Assembly (NCBI GenBank): GCA_017431185.1
Contig: JAFRLP010000147.1
Span: 1 to 16,444, forward strand
Direction: 5' to 3'
Source: Victivallales bacterium
Lineage (GTDB): Bacteria; Verrucomicrobiota; Lentisphaeria; Oligosphaerales; Oligosphaeraceae
DNA length: 16,444 bases
The position numbers were made by a program, and so were the translations under genes. A model generated the notes under the pieces. That model had not been told where the DNA came from and made no database searches. It saw only the letters and a program-made list of their open reading frames with translations. Positions 1 through 6,786 of this stretch are shown here, in pieces (within the stretch, counting starts at the first letter, position 1; the number at the start of each line of letters is the position of its first letter).

Positions 1-28
1 AGAACATGTAACGGATTTAGCAAACACT

Positions 29-72
29 ACACTAGTAGCCAGTAACATTTTAAAGTCACAGGCTACTAGTGT
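29..72. repeat. Perfect 12-bp inverted repeat (hairpin)
   Basis: Bases 29-40 (ACACTAGTAGCC) are the exact reverse complement of 61-72 (GGCTACTAGTGT), with a 20-base A/T-rich loop. The right arm shares bases 66-72 with the outer end of the larger palindrome at 66-227. It lies downstream of the potD-like gene, so it could fold in that transcript, but there is no U-run of the kind expected for an intrinsic terminator. Confidence 0.75.
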
Positions 73-227
73 CTAATTGCATAACTCTTTGCGCATTTGC
101 GGGTGCAAACAGGCATCTGCGCATTTCGGTGAAAATCGCGGGCGAGTGCCCGCTCATTTCACCTCAATTCGCATCTGCTCTGTTTCCACCTCGCAAATAC
201 GCAAACATTTACGCAATTAGACACTAG
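66..227. repeat. Long imperfect palindrome, possibly a MITE-like element or large 3' hairpin
   Basis: The outer 15 bases are a perfect inverted pair: CTAGTGTCTAATTGC at 66-80 and its reverse complement at 213-227. Similarity continues inwards along nearly the whole length with mismatches and about one indel, and closes on GCGGGC-GAGT-GCCCGC at 138-153. By eye about three quarters of arm positions pair. The arms contain recurring GCG/ATTTGCG words. The right end covers the stop codon of the potD-like gene (224-226). It could be a palindromic mobile unit that has lost or never had a transposase, or a large transcript-end hairpin. No coding sequence is evident in 1-223. Confidence 0.7.
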
Positions 228-1264
228 CGCCCTGCCTTGATGTCCTGCCAGAGTTGGTTGAGGACTCCCTCGTTTTCGCCCTGGTCGGCGGTGAACCGGG
301 ACTTCTGGAAGATCTCCTTGTCGATGAAGATTGCGGGATTCTTGCGGACTTCCTCCGGCAGGAGTTCATAGCAGTCCTTGTTGGGGCAGAGATAGGCCGT
401 GTACTCCACATTGAGGGCCGCGTTCTTGGGGGCGTGGATGAAGTTGATGAACTTGTAGGCCAGGTCAACATTCGGCGCCGTGGTCGGGATGCAGAGCATG
501 TCGCAGCTCATCAGGCAGCCCTCGCGCGGGATGATGAAACTGACGTGCTCATTCTCCTCCACCACCTGACCCATGTCGCCCGAATAGCCCATCACCAGGT
601 TGAACTCCCGCGAGGCCACGCCGTTCTTGTACTGCTCGTTCTCGAACTTGGAGACGTTGGGAATCCATTTGTTGATGAGAACCTTGGCCTGCGCCAAATC
701 CTCCGCCTTGGTGCTGTTGGGGTCCAGTCCAAGGGTGAGGAGGGCAGCCCCGATGACCTCGCGCTTGTCATCCAAAAGCGTGGCGCGCTTTTGGAGGTCG
801 GTGCGCTCGAACATGTGCCAGCTTGGCTCGAAATTCTTGACGGCCTGGTTGTTGTAGCCAATCCCCGTGTAGCTCATCATGTAGGGGATGGAGTATTCGC
901 ACTCCTTGTCGGGGAGGGAGGCGAGCACCTCCTCGTCCAGGTGCTTCCTGATGGCCAGGCGGCTCTGGTCAATCTTTGCCAGTTTGCCGGATTTGGCCAG
1001 GATGCCGACCACGTAGTGCGAGGGGAAGATGATGTCGTAGCCTGTCGCGCCGGCCTGCAGTTTGGCCAGCAGAGCCTCGTTGGAGTCAAAGGTGTCATAG
1101 ACCACGCGGCAGTTGTTGGCGTGCTCGAATTCCTGGATGAGTTCCGGGGCAATGTAGTCGGCCCAGCAGAAGAGGTGCAGGGTCTGCTTTTTCGCGCAAC
1201 CATTCATCAGCAGGGCGCCTGCGGCGAGAACTACGGCAACGGCAAACAACAAAAGTTTCTTCAT
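224..1264 (-). CDS. potD: PotD-like polyamine ABC transporter substrate-binding lipoprotein
   Basis: Periplasmic binding protein that would deliver spermidine, putrescine or a related cation to an ABC importer. The 346-aa product begins with a lipoprotein signal (KK, hydrophobic stretch, then LLMNG followed by Cys23). The mature part follows the PotD pattern throughout: FCWADYI (31-38), SNEALLAKLQ (61-70), PSHYVV (81-86), DDKREV (165-170), and the same C-terminal KAGR as E. coli PotD. Equivalents of the PotD ligand residues W34, Y37, the DxxE acids (D166, E169) and the later Asp (D255) are visible, but the position of the ligand-stacking Trp before that Asp is Ser253. A Shine-Dalgarno AGGAG lies 9 bases before the ATG. 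No potABC genes lie beside it; upstream on the same strand is an aminotransferase 79 bp away. Family assignment is firm; the exact ligand is not. Confidence 0.88.
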   Translation of the reverse strand: MKKLLLFAVAVVLAAGALLMNGCAKKQTLHLFCWADYIAPELIQEFEHANNCRVVYDTFDSNEALLAKLQAGATGYDIIFPSHYVVGILAKSGKLAKIDQSRLAIRKHLDEEVLASLPDKECEYSIPYMMSYTGIGYNNQAVKNFEPSWHMFERTDLQKRATLLDDKREVIGAALLTLGLDPNSTKAEDLAQAKVLINKWIPNVSKFENEQYKNGVASREFNLVMGYSGDMGQVVEENEHVSFIIPREGCLMSCDMLCIPTTAPNVDLAYKFINFIHAPKNAALNVEYTAYLCPNKDCYELLPEEVRKNPAIFIDKEIFQKSRFTADQGENEGVLNQLWQDIKAGR

Positions 1265-1280
1265 CTCTCAATTCTCCTAT

Positions 1281-1297
1281 GAAACACACCGTGTTTC
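1281..1297. repeat. Perfect 7-bp inverted repeat in the potD leader
   Basis: GAAACAC-ACC-GTGTTTC is a perfect 7-bp dyad with a 3-base loop, 16 bases upstream of the potD start and just upstream of its Shine-Dalgarno. It could be an operator half-site pair or a leader hairpin. Only the symmetry is seen; the function is a guess. Confidence 0.5.
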
Positions 1298-1300
1298 CTG

Positions 1301-1331
1301 TGTTTTGTTGACGGCGGCGAGACGCCGCCGC
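1301..1331. repeat. Dispersed GC-rich hairpin repeat, copy 1
   Basis: CGGCGGCG (1312-1319), loop AGA, CGCCGCCG (1323-1330) is a perfect 8-bp stem. With its flank (GTTGAC on one side, CTGTGTTTT beyond it) it matches, in the opposite orientation, the hairpin and flank at 16380-16421. It sits in the 79-bp gap between the aminotransferase and potD-like genes. There is no U-run after it, so terminator activity is uncertain. Confidence 0.65.
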
Positions 1332-1343
1332 TACCTTTACTCC

Positions 1344-2543
1344 TTAGTGGTTGCGTGCCTTGTCGCAGGCGCGTTTAAAACCCTCGCGGGCCAAATCAAT
1401 GTACTTCTCGTCAACGCACAGCGCCAGACGAATGTAGCCGGCGTAGCCGAAGCCTGAGCCAGGAACGGCCAGGATGCGCTCCTCCGTCAGCAGGTTGACG
1501 AACTCCAAGTCCGACATTCCGCCTGGAACCTTGGGGAAGAAGTAGAAGGTGCCCGCCGGCATCTGGTACTCCATGCCGGCATAGTCCAGAAGGGCGGCCA
1601 TCTTCTTGCGGCGGCGGATGTAGGCGGAGGCGTCGGCGTTGGCCCCCAGGGCCGCCAGCATCAGCTTCTGGCCGATGCAGGGCGCGTTCACGTAGCCCAG
1701 GATGCGGTTGGTCAGGATGACCGCCGCCACCAGCTGCTCCACGCCTGGAATGGCGGGGTTGCAGGCGACGTAGCCGACACGCTCGCCGGCCAAGGCCAGG
1801 TTCTTGGAGAAGGAGCCGACCACCACCGTGTAGGGGTAGAGCGGCATGACGGCGGGAACCGTCGCCCCGTCAAAGGCGAGGAAGCGGTACGGCTCGTCCG
1901 AAATCAGATAGACGGGCCGACCGTATTTTGCGGTGGCGCGGGTGAGGATGTCGGCCAGCCCCTTGAGTTCCTCCACGCTGTAGATGACCCCGGCGGGGTT
2001 GTTCGGCGAGTTCACGATGATGGCGCGGGTCTTCTCCGTGATGGCGTTTTCGATGCCCGTCAAGTCCAGGCGGAAGGTCAACGGCGTGGAGGGGACGGGC
2101 CTGAGCGCGCCACCGTAGTTGCCCACGTAGGAGCCGTACTCCACAAAGTAGGGGGCGGGGCAAATCACCTCGTCGCCTGGGGCGAGAATGGCGCGGAAAA
2201 GGCAGTTGAGCCCGCCGGCCGCGCCGACGGTGATGACGACATGCTCTCCCTTCAGTTCGGTGGCCTGTTCCCTGGAGACGTAGGCGGCCAGCCCCGCTCT
2301 CACGGCGGGATAGCCCGCGTTGGGCATGTAGCCCAGGCCGGCGGGGGCGTCCACCTCGTCCGGCAAGGCGCGCAATGCGTCGATGATTTGCTTTGGCGGC
2401 ACCAAATCGGGGTTTCCGAGGCTGAAGTCGCACACGGCGTCCGCCCCGTACTTTTTCTTGAGTTCGATGCCCGCCTCGAACATTCGGCGGATCCACGAAC
2501 TGCCCGCCATCATTTTCTCAATCTGGGTGGAAACGAGTTGCAT
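1344..2543 (-). CDS. PLP-dependent class I aminotransferase (AspB-like)
   Basis: Cytosolic fold-type I aminotransferase, 399 aa, normal length for the family. It would transfer an amino group between an amino acid and a 2-oxo acid; the substrate cannot be read from the sequence. Visible landmarks are SLGNPDL near the N-terminus (41-47), NSPNNPAG (178-185, PLP-contacting Asn182), SDEPY (215-219, Asp216 and Tyr219), the Schiff-base lysine K247 in SFSKNLALAGERVGY, and a carboxylate-binding Arg in YIRLAL (about R372). The open frame runs on upstream to 3092, but that part is metG read in another frame; MQLVSTQIEKMMAGSSW at 2543 matches where the family starts. No clear Shine-Dalgarno precedes it. 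It lies 29 bp downstream of metG on the same strand, so co-transcription is likely. Confidence 0.9.
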   Translation of the reverse strand: MQLVSTQIEKMMAGSSWIRRMFEAGIELKKKYGADAVCDFSLGNPDLVPPKQIIDALRALPDEVDAPAGLGYMPNAGYPAVRAGLAAYVSREQATELKGEHVVITVGAAGGLNCLFRAILAPGDEVICPAPYFVEYGSYVGNYGGALRPVPSTPLTFRLDLTGIENAITEKTRAIIVNSPNNPAGVIYSVEELKGLADILTRATAKYGRPVYLISDEPYRFLAFDGATVPAVMPLYPYTVVVGSFSKNLALAGERVGYVACNPAIPGVEQLVAAVILTNRILGYVNAPCIGQKLMLAALGANADASAYIRRRKKMAALLDYAGMEYQMPAGTFYFFPKVPGGMSDLEFVNLLTEERILAVPGSGFGYAGYIRLALCVDEKYIDLAREGFKRACDKARNH

Positions 2544-2572
2544 GGTTGTCAGGGGGTGAAAGGCTGCGTTGT

Positions 2573-4510
2573 CTATCCGATGGTGACGCCGGAGGGCATC
2601 TCCCCGTCCAAAGTGACCAGACGGAGGGTGTCCTTGCTTTTGGCTGCCAGAAGCATTCCCTTGGACTCGACTCCGCGAATGACGGCGGGTTTGAGGTTGG
2701 CGACGACCACGATGGTCTTGCCGACGAGTTCCTCGGGTTTGTACCACTGGGCAATGCCGGAGACGATTTGGCGGGTCTCCGCCCCGACCTGGATTTGCAG
2801 GCGGAGAAGCTTTTCGGCGTCCGCCACCTTCTCGGCGGCCAGCACGGTGGCGGTCTTGAGGGAGACTTTGGCGACTTCCTCGATGGTCACCACGGCGACA
2901 GGCTCGTCCTTGGCGCTCTTCTTCGCCTTGGCGGGCTTGCCTGACTCCTGCGGAGTCGTCTCCGGCGGGGTGTACTGCACCTTCGGGAAAAGGGGCGGGG
3001 GCAGGGTGATGGGAGTCCCCTCCTTGAGGACGTACCACTGGCTGAGCGCCGCGAAGTCCGGCGCGATGGACTCCTCGGGTATGCCCAGGCAACGGCGCAC
3101 CTCCGCCATCTTGCCGGGCATCACGGGGTAGAGCAGGCCGGAGACAATGCGCAAGGTCTCCAGGGAGGTGCGGAGAACCTGGTTGAGTTCCTCGGTCTGC
3201 CCCTGCTTGGCCATCTCCCAGGGCTTGCGCTCCGACCAGTAGCGGTTGGCCTCGCGGACAACGTTCATGATGGCGGCCAGCCCCGCGTCCAGATGCATTC
3301 CGTCAATGGAGGCGGGCATGTCGGCGACCGCCTGACGGCAAAGCTGGATGAGCGACTGCGCGGCGGGGGAGTCCTCTCCCACGGCGGGCGGGATGACCCC
3401 GCCGCCGTTGCGGGCGGTCATCGTCAGGGCGCGTGAAACCAGATTGCCGAGGTCATTGGCCAATTCGGCGTTGTAGCGGATGGCGAAAAGCTCCTCGGTG
3501 AAGTTGGCGTCCTGTCCCAGGCTCATGGCGGCGATGAGGTAGTAGCGGAATGCGTCCACCCCGTATTTGTCAATCATGTCCATCGGGTTGACCACATTGC
3601 CGAGGCTCTTGCTCATCTTGGTGTCATTGGTGAGCCACCAGCCGTGGGCGAAGATGGTCTGGGGCAGTTCGACCCCCATCGCCATCAGCATGGTGGGCCA
3701 ATAGACGGAGTGGGTGGTGAGGATGTCCTTGCCGATGAGGTGGTAGTTGACAGGCCACCACTGCCGGAACATCGCCTCGTCGTGCCGATAGCCGACGGCG
3801 GAGATGTAGTTGACCAGGGCGTCAAACCAGACATAGCAGACGTAATCGCGGTCAAACGGCAGCTCAATCCCCCACGAGAGACGCTTCTTGGGACGGCTGA
3901 TGCACAGGTCCCCCAGCGGCGCGCTCTTCAGGAAACCGAGCGTCTCCTTGCGGAAATGGTCAGGCTGGATGAACTTGGGGTGGCTTTCGATGTAGTCGAT
4001 GAGCTGCTGCTGGTACTGGCTCATCCTGAAGTTGTAGCTGTCCTCCTCGATTTCCTCCACCGCCCGCCCGCAGTCGGGGCACTTTCCGTCCTTGAGGTCT
4101 TTTTCGGTGTAGAAGCGCTCGTCGCCCACGCAGTACCATCCCTTGTAGGTGGTCTTGTAGATGAGGCCGCGGTCCCACAGGTCCTGCAAGGCCTCCTGGA
4201 CGACGCGGATGTGCCGTTCCTGGGTGGTGCGGATGAAGTCGTCGTTGGTGATGCCCAGGCGTTTCCACAGCTCCTGGAAATGCACGACCGTCTCATCGCA
4301 GTGCTGCAATGGCGGAATGCCGTGCTTGGCGGCGGCGGTCTGCACCTTCTGGCCGTGCTCGTCCGTGCCGGTCAGGAAATGGGTCGGCACGCCGAGCAGC
4401 CGATGGTAGCGCGAGAGCACGTCGGCCAGGATGGTGGTGTAGGCGTGTCCGATATGGGGCTTGTCGTTGACGTAGTAAATCGGGGTGGTTACGTAGAAGG
4501 AATTGGCCAT
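2573..4510 (-). CDS. metG: Methionyl-tRNA synthetase
   Basis: Class Ia aminoacyl-tRNA synthetase that charges tRNA-Met with methionine in the cytosol. The 645-aa protein has the ATP-binding HIGH motif (19-22), the KMSKS loop (298-302), a connective insert with a single zinc knuckle, an anticodon-binding helical domain (WSERKPWEM, 425-433) and, after a Pro/Lys-rich linker (about 505-537), a C-terminal OB-fold tRNA-binding domain (541-645) used for dimerisation and tRNA binding. Zinc ligands by position are C127, D130, C144 and C147: Asp occupies the second site. The start follows a 95-bp gap after the ABC permease stop; no Shine-Dalgarno is visible. A weak 7-bp dyad (GGGACTC at 4544-4550, GAGTCCC at 4572-4578) lies in that gap. 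Confidence 0.97.
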   Translation of the reverse strand: MANSFYVTTPIYYVNDKPHIGHAYTTILADVLSRYHRLLGVPTHFLTGTDEHGQKVQTAAAKHGIPPLQHCDETVVHFQELWKRLGITNDDFIRTTQERHIRVVQEALQDLWDRGLIYKTTYKGWYCVGDERFYTEKDLKDGKCPDCGRAVEEIEEDSYNFRMSQYQQQLIDYIESHPKFIQPDHFRKETLGFLKSAPLGDLCISRPKKRLSWGIELPFDRDYVCYVWFDALVNYISAVGYRHDEAMFRQWWPVNYHLIGKDILTTHSVYWPTMLMAMGVELPQTIFAHGWWLTNDTKMSKSLGNVVNPMDMIDKYGVDAFRYYLIAAMSLGQDANFTEELFAIRYNAELANDLGNLVSRALTMTARNGGGVIPPAVGEDSPAAQSLIQLCRQAVADMPASIDGMHLDAGLAAIMNVVREANRYWSERKPWEMAKQGQTEELNQVLRTSLETLRIVSGLLYPVMPGKMAEVRRCLGIPEESIAPDFAALSQWYVLKEGTPITLPPPLFPKVQYTPPETTPQESGKPAKAKKSAKDEPVAVVTIEEVAKVSLKTATVLAAEKVADAEKLLRLQIQVGAETRQIVSGIAQWYKPEELVGKTIVVVANLKPAVIRGVESKGMLLAAKSKDTLRLVTLDGEMPSGVTIG

Positions 4511-4605
4511 AGCTTGATGTCAGGGAAAGGTGGGATGTCAGAAGGGACTCCGGCCATGGACGCATGGCGCAGAGTCCCAGGAAAAGGCAGTCGGTATGTC
4601 CGTCT

Positions 4606-6003
4606 TTAGGCAATGACCTGCTTGCCGACTTCGCGGTTGCCGAAGAGGGCGATGGCAAGAACCATCAGGAAGGCGACCATTACGATGGCGTATAGACCGC
4701 CGTAAATGATGTAGGGGACGGGGAGGGCCTTCTGGATGGCCAGCGCGTCCGCCATCCAGAACAGCTGCCAGTTGGGGATGAAGGCGTAGAGCACCGTGGC
4801 CAACCAGTTGCCTCCTGACGGCAACGGTGTGTCGTAGGTGCCGCCCGAAGGGGTATGGGGCGGATTGACGCTGCGCCGGAAGGCGTAGGAGGTGAATTTG
4901 CGCTCAAGCCCTTTGGCCTCCGCTGGCACGGTGCTTTTCTCGTCGCGGATTTGCGTGGTCTCCCATTTCTGGGTGATGTCGTCGTACTTGGCGAAGAAGG
5001 TGGCGGGGGAGTCGAGTTCGGCGACGCTGTTCTTCCACCCCTGCCCGTCCTTCCAGTTGGCGGCGGCGTCCTTGCCCATGTCGGGGAGCGGGGCGGGCTT
5101 TTCGCGGTCCGACCAGACGATGAACGCCTCGCCATGGTCAATCCGCTCCGGCCTGTTCCACCTTTTCACCCCCATCTCCGTTGGCGCGAAACTGTAGGAG
5201 GTCATCCAGAGTTCGCCGTTCCCCCGCGGCGGCGAGTCATACCACTGCTCGCGGGTGAACCGCCCGAGCAGGTAGTCGCTCATCAGCCCCACCAGGAACA
5301 GCACACTGCACAGCAGCAGGTTGCTGATGAGGTTGAAGCGTGTGCTCAAGGTGGTGGCCAGGCTGGCCATGGCCCACACCGAATAGAGGATGAGGACCAG
5401 TGCGGGGATGACGTGCCAGGCCAACCCCGTGGACTCACCGCTGGTCTTCTTGAAGTGGGCGATGACCGCGATGAGCGGCATGGTCACGCACAAGGCCAGC
5501 ACGCAGACCATCGGGAAGGAGGAGCGGAAGATGTAGTTATGCACGCCCGCCACGGCGAAGGCCACCAGGATGCCCACGAAATACAGGTAGAACAGCGGCA
5601 TGTCAATCCAGAACTGGTCACATGCCGTGCGAAGGCTGATGAGCGTGCCGACCGCCGTCAGGAACCAGAACACCGTCACCGCCCCCAGAATCCCCAGGAT
5701 CTTCGCGACGATGAACACGGGGCGCTGCACCGGCTTGGACAGCAGCAGCAGCGCCGTCCCGTTCTCGATTTCACGGGAGATGGCGTAACTGGAGATGAGC
5801 ACCGCGACGCCCCAGCCGAACAGCATGGTGGTCGCCATGGCGCTATCGACGACCAGCCGCTGCTCCGCCCGGAACACGAACATCGTGCATATCGGGAACA
5901 GGCCGATGAGAACCAGTGCGCTTAGCAGCACCAGCAGGTAGATGGGTTCGCGCAGGCTTTCGCGGAAGGTGTTTTTGGCAACCTGGTATAGTGCAGTGAA
6001 CAT
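4606..6003 (-). CDS. ABC-2 type transporter permease with a large soluble insert
   Basis: Integral membrane protein, 465 aa, of the ABC-2/NosY-like permease family, which normally pairs with a separate ATPase to export or move a substrate across the inner membrane. Hydrophobic segments lie near 21-44, 57-75, 99-123, 136-158, 163-184, 196-219 and 225-246, with a further pair near 400-420 and 430-455. The cytoplasmic-loop signature SREIENGTALLLLSKPVQRP (76-95) is typical of the family. A hydrophilic domain of about 150 residues (248-398), rich in Trp, Pro and charged residues, separates the last two segments from the rest. AGGAAG lies just before the ATG. No ABC ATPase is adjacent; the upstream neighbour on the same strand is a small secreted protein 88 bp away. 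The substrate is unknown. Confidence 0.85.
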   Translation of the reverse strand: MFTALYQVAKNTFRESLREPIYLLVLLSALVLIGLFPICTMFVFRAEQRLVVDSAMATTMLFGWGVAVLISSYAISREIENGTALLLLSKPVQRPVFIVAKILGILGAVTVFWFLTAVGTLISLRTACDQFWIDMPLFYLYFVGILVAFAVAGVHNYIFRSSFPMVCVLALCVTMPLIAVIAHFKKTSGESTGLAWHVIPALVLILYSVWAMASLATTLSTRFNLISNLLLCSVLFLVGLMSDYLLGRFTREQWYDSPPRGNGELWMTSYSFAPTEMGVKRWNRPERIDHGEAFIVWSDREKPAPLPDMGKDAAANWKDGQGWKNSVAELDSPATFFAKYDDITQKWETTQIRDEKSTVPAEAKGLERKFTSYAFRRSVNPPHTPSGGTYDTPLPSGGNWLATVLYAFIPNWQLFWMADALAIQKALPVPYIIYGGLYAIVMVAFLMVLAIALFGNREVGKQVIA

Positions 6004-6023
6004 ATCTTCCTGGAGAGGGATGG

Positions 6024-6039
6024 CCGCCCCGCAGGGCGG
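6024..6039. repeat. GC-rich hairpin between the secreted protein and permease genes
   Basis: CCGCCC-CGCA-GGGCGG is a perfect 6-bp stem in the 88-bp gap between the stop of the secreted-protein gene and the start of the permease. There is no U-run. It may modulate read-through or mRNA stability if the two genes share a transcript. Confidence 0.45.
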
Positions 6040-6091
6040 GAGGTGATGGAGTGTGGACGGGCTGCGGACGCAGGATGCCGATTCTGCTCAA

Positions 6092-6616
6092 TTACTGGGC
6101 GTTCTTTTCGCCGTAGGTGGCCTGGATGTTGGCGCGGTACTCCCTGTACTGTTTGGCGAGCACGGGGATCTGGAGCAGTTCGCCAAGCGACTTGGCGTTG
6201 AGGTTCCAGTCGTCGCTGTCCAAGATCAGCACAGGGTACTTCTTGCGGGCCAGATCGACGAATTTGCGGTCAACGTAGTCATCCCCGCCCAGGACAATGA
6301 TCCGTTTGGGGTTGATGTAATTGACGATTTCCATGAACTGCCCCGACTCCGCATGGGTGGCCTTGGTGCCGGCGGGCGCAAAGTAGATGCCGCTGGAGCC
6401 GTCCGCCTCGGGGGAGATGACGAGGATGGGCTGCTTGCTGTGATACTGCGCCAGGTCAGCCAGCAGCCGCACGTCCACCACATTGGCCGCGATAATCAGG
6501 TTCTTGTTCTGGACACGGCCAGTGGTTTTGAACGGATTGAAGGTCAGGGCATTGACCGTCCCGCAGGTCAGAATGACCACAACGCAGGCAAACAACACGC
6601 TAGCGAATCTCTTCAT
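6092..6616 (-). CDS. Small secreted protein of unknown function (weak resemblance to a cell-wall-binding repeat 2 fold)
   Basis: 174 aa. The first 23 residues form a Sec signal peptide (KR, then VLFACVVVILTC, cleavage likely after VNA at 21-23). The start at 6616 is chosen because GGAGAG stands 8 bases before this ATG; a longer reading to 6673 would put 19 residues before the signal peptide. The mature part alternates beta strands and helices: NLIIAAN, ILVISPE, INPKRIIVLGGDD, YPVLILDSDD. The INPKRIIVLGG stretch followed by a helix resembles one cell-wall-binding repeat 2 (CWB2) unit, but this is weak and by eye only. A probable promoter lies upstream, and the gene is likely the first of a unit with the permease. 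Confidence 0.75.
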   Translation of the reverse strand: MKRFASVLFACVVVILTCGTVNALTFNPFKTTGRVQNKNLIIAANVVDVRLLADLAQYHSKQPILVISPEADGSSGIYFAPAGTKATHAESGQFMEIVNYINPKRIIVLGGDDYVDRKFVDLARKKYPVLILDSDDWNLNAKSLGELLQIPVLAKQYREYRANIQATYGEKNAQ

Positions 6617-6672
6617 TTTTTGAACTCTCCGGTTTATGTGGGGCTTTTGTGCTTCAAAAACAATGAAACACA

Positions 6673-6702
6673 ATACTATGGCACGGTTTGCACAAAGTTC
6701 AA
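6673..6702 (-). promoter_or_regulatory. Possible sigma-70-type promoter for the secreted-protein gene
   Basis: On the minus strand TTGAAC (6702-6697) and TAGTAT (6678-6673) are separated by 18 bases, each matching consensus at 4 of 6 positions, about 57 bases before the start codon. It is in the only A/T-rich stretch upstream of this gene. Confidence 0.35.
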
Positions 6703-6715
6703 CCGACCAGAGCCA

Positions 6716-6742
6716 AAATTTGCTTCGTAAGCAACTTTTTTT
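6716..6742. terminator. Small hairpin flanked by A/T runs, possible bidirectional terminator
   Basis: TTGCTT (6720-6725), loop CGT, AAGCAA (6729-6734) is a perfect 6-bp stem. On the plus strand it is followed by C and seven T; on the minus strand, downstream of the regulator stop at 6787, it is followed by ATTTT. It would separate the regulator gene from the secreted-protein gene. The stem is short and A/T-rich, so strength is doubtful. Confidence 0.45.
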
Positions 6743-6786
6743 GTGTGATAGTTCAGAAAAGATAGATTAGGTGTCTGCGGAGGAGG

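Noticed and set aside
66..227. CRISPR array suggested by repeated GCGNATTTGCG words
   Set aside because: The repeats are short, irregular and inverted rather than direct, with no spacers of constant length and no cas genes nearby.
254..1282. 342-aa plus-strand open frame opposite the potD-like gene
   Set aside because: It is antisense to a recognised full-length protein, has no family features, and reflects high GC at third positions.
1344..3092. 582-aa minus-strand open frame that would fuse an N-terminal domain to the aminotransferase
   Set aside because: The first 183 residues are the end of metG read in another frame: low-complexity, Arg/Gly-rich, and unlike any domain. The aminotransferase begins normally at 2543.
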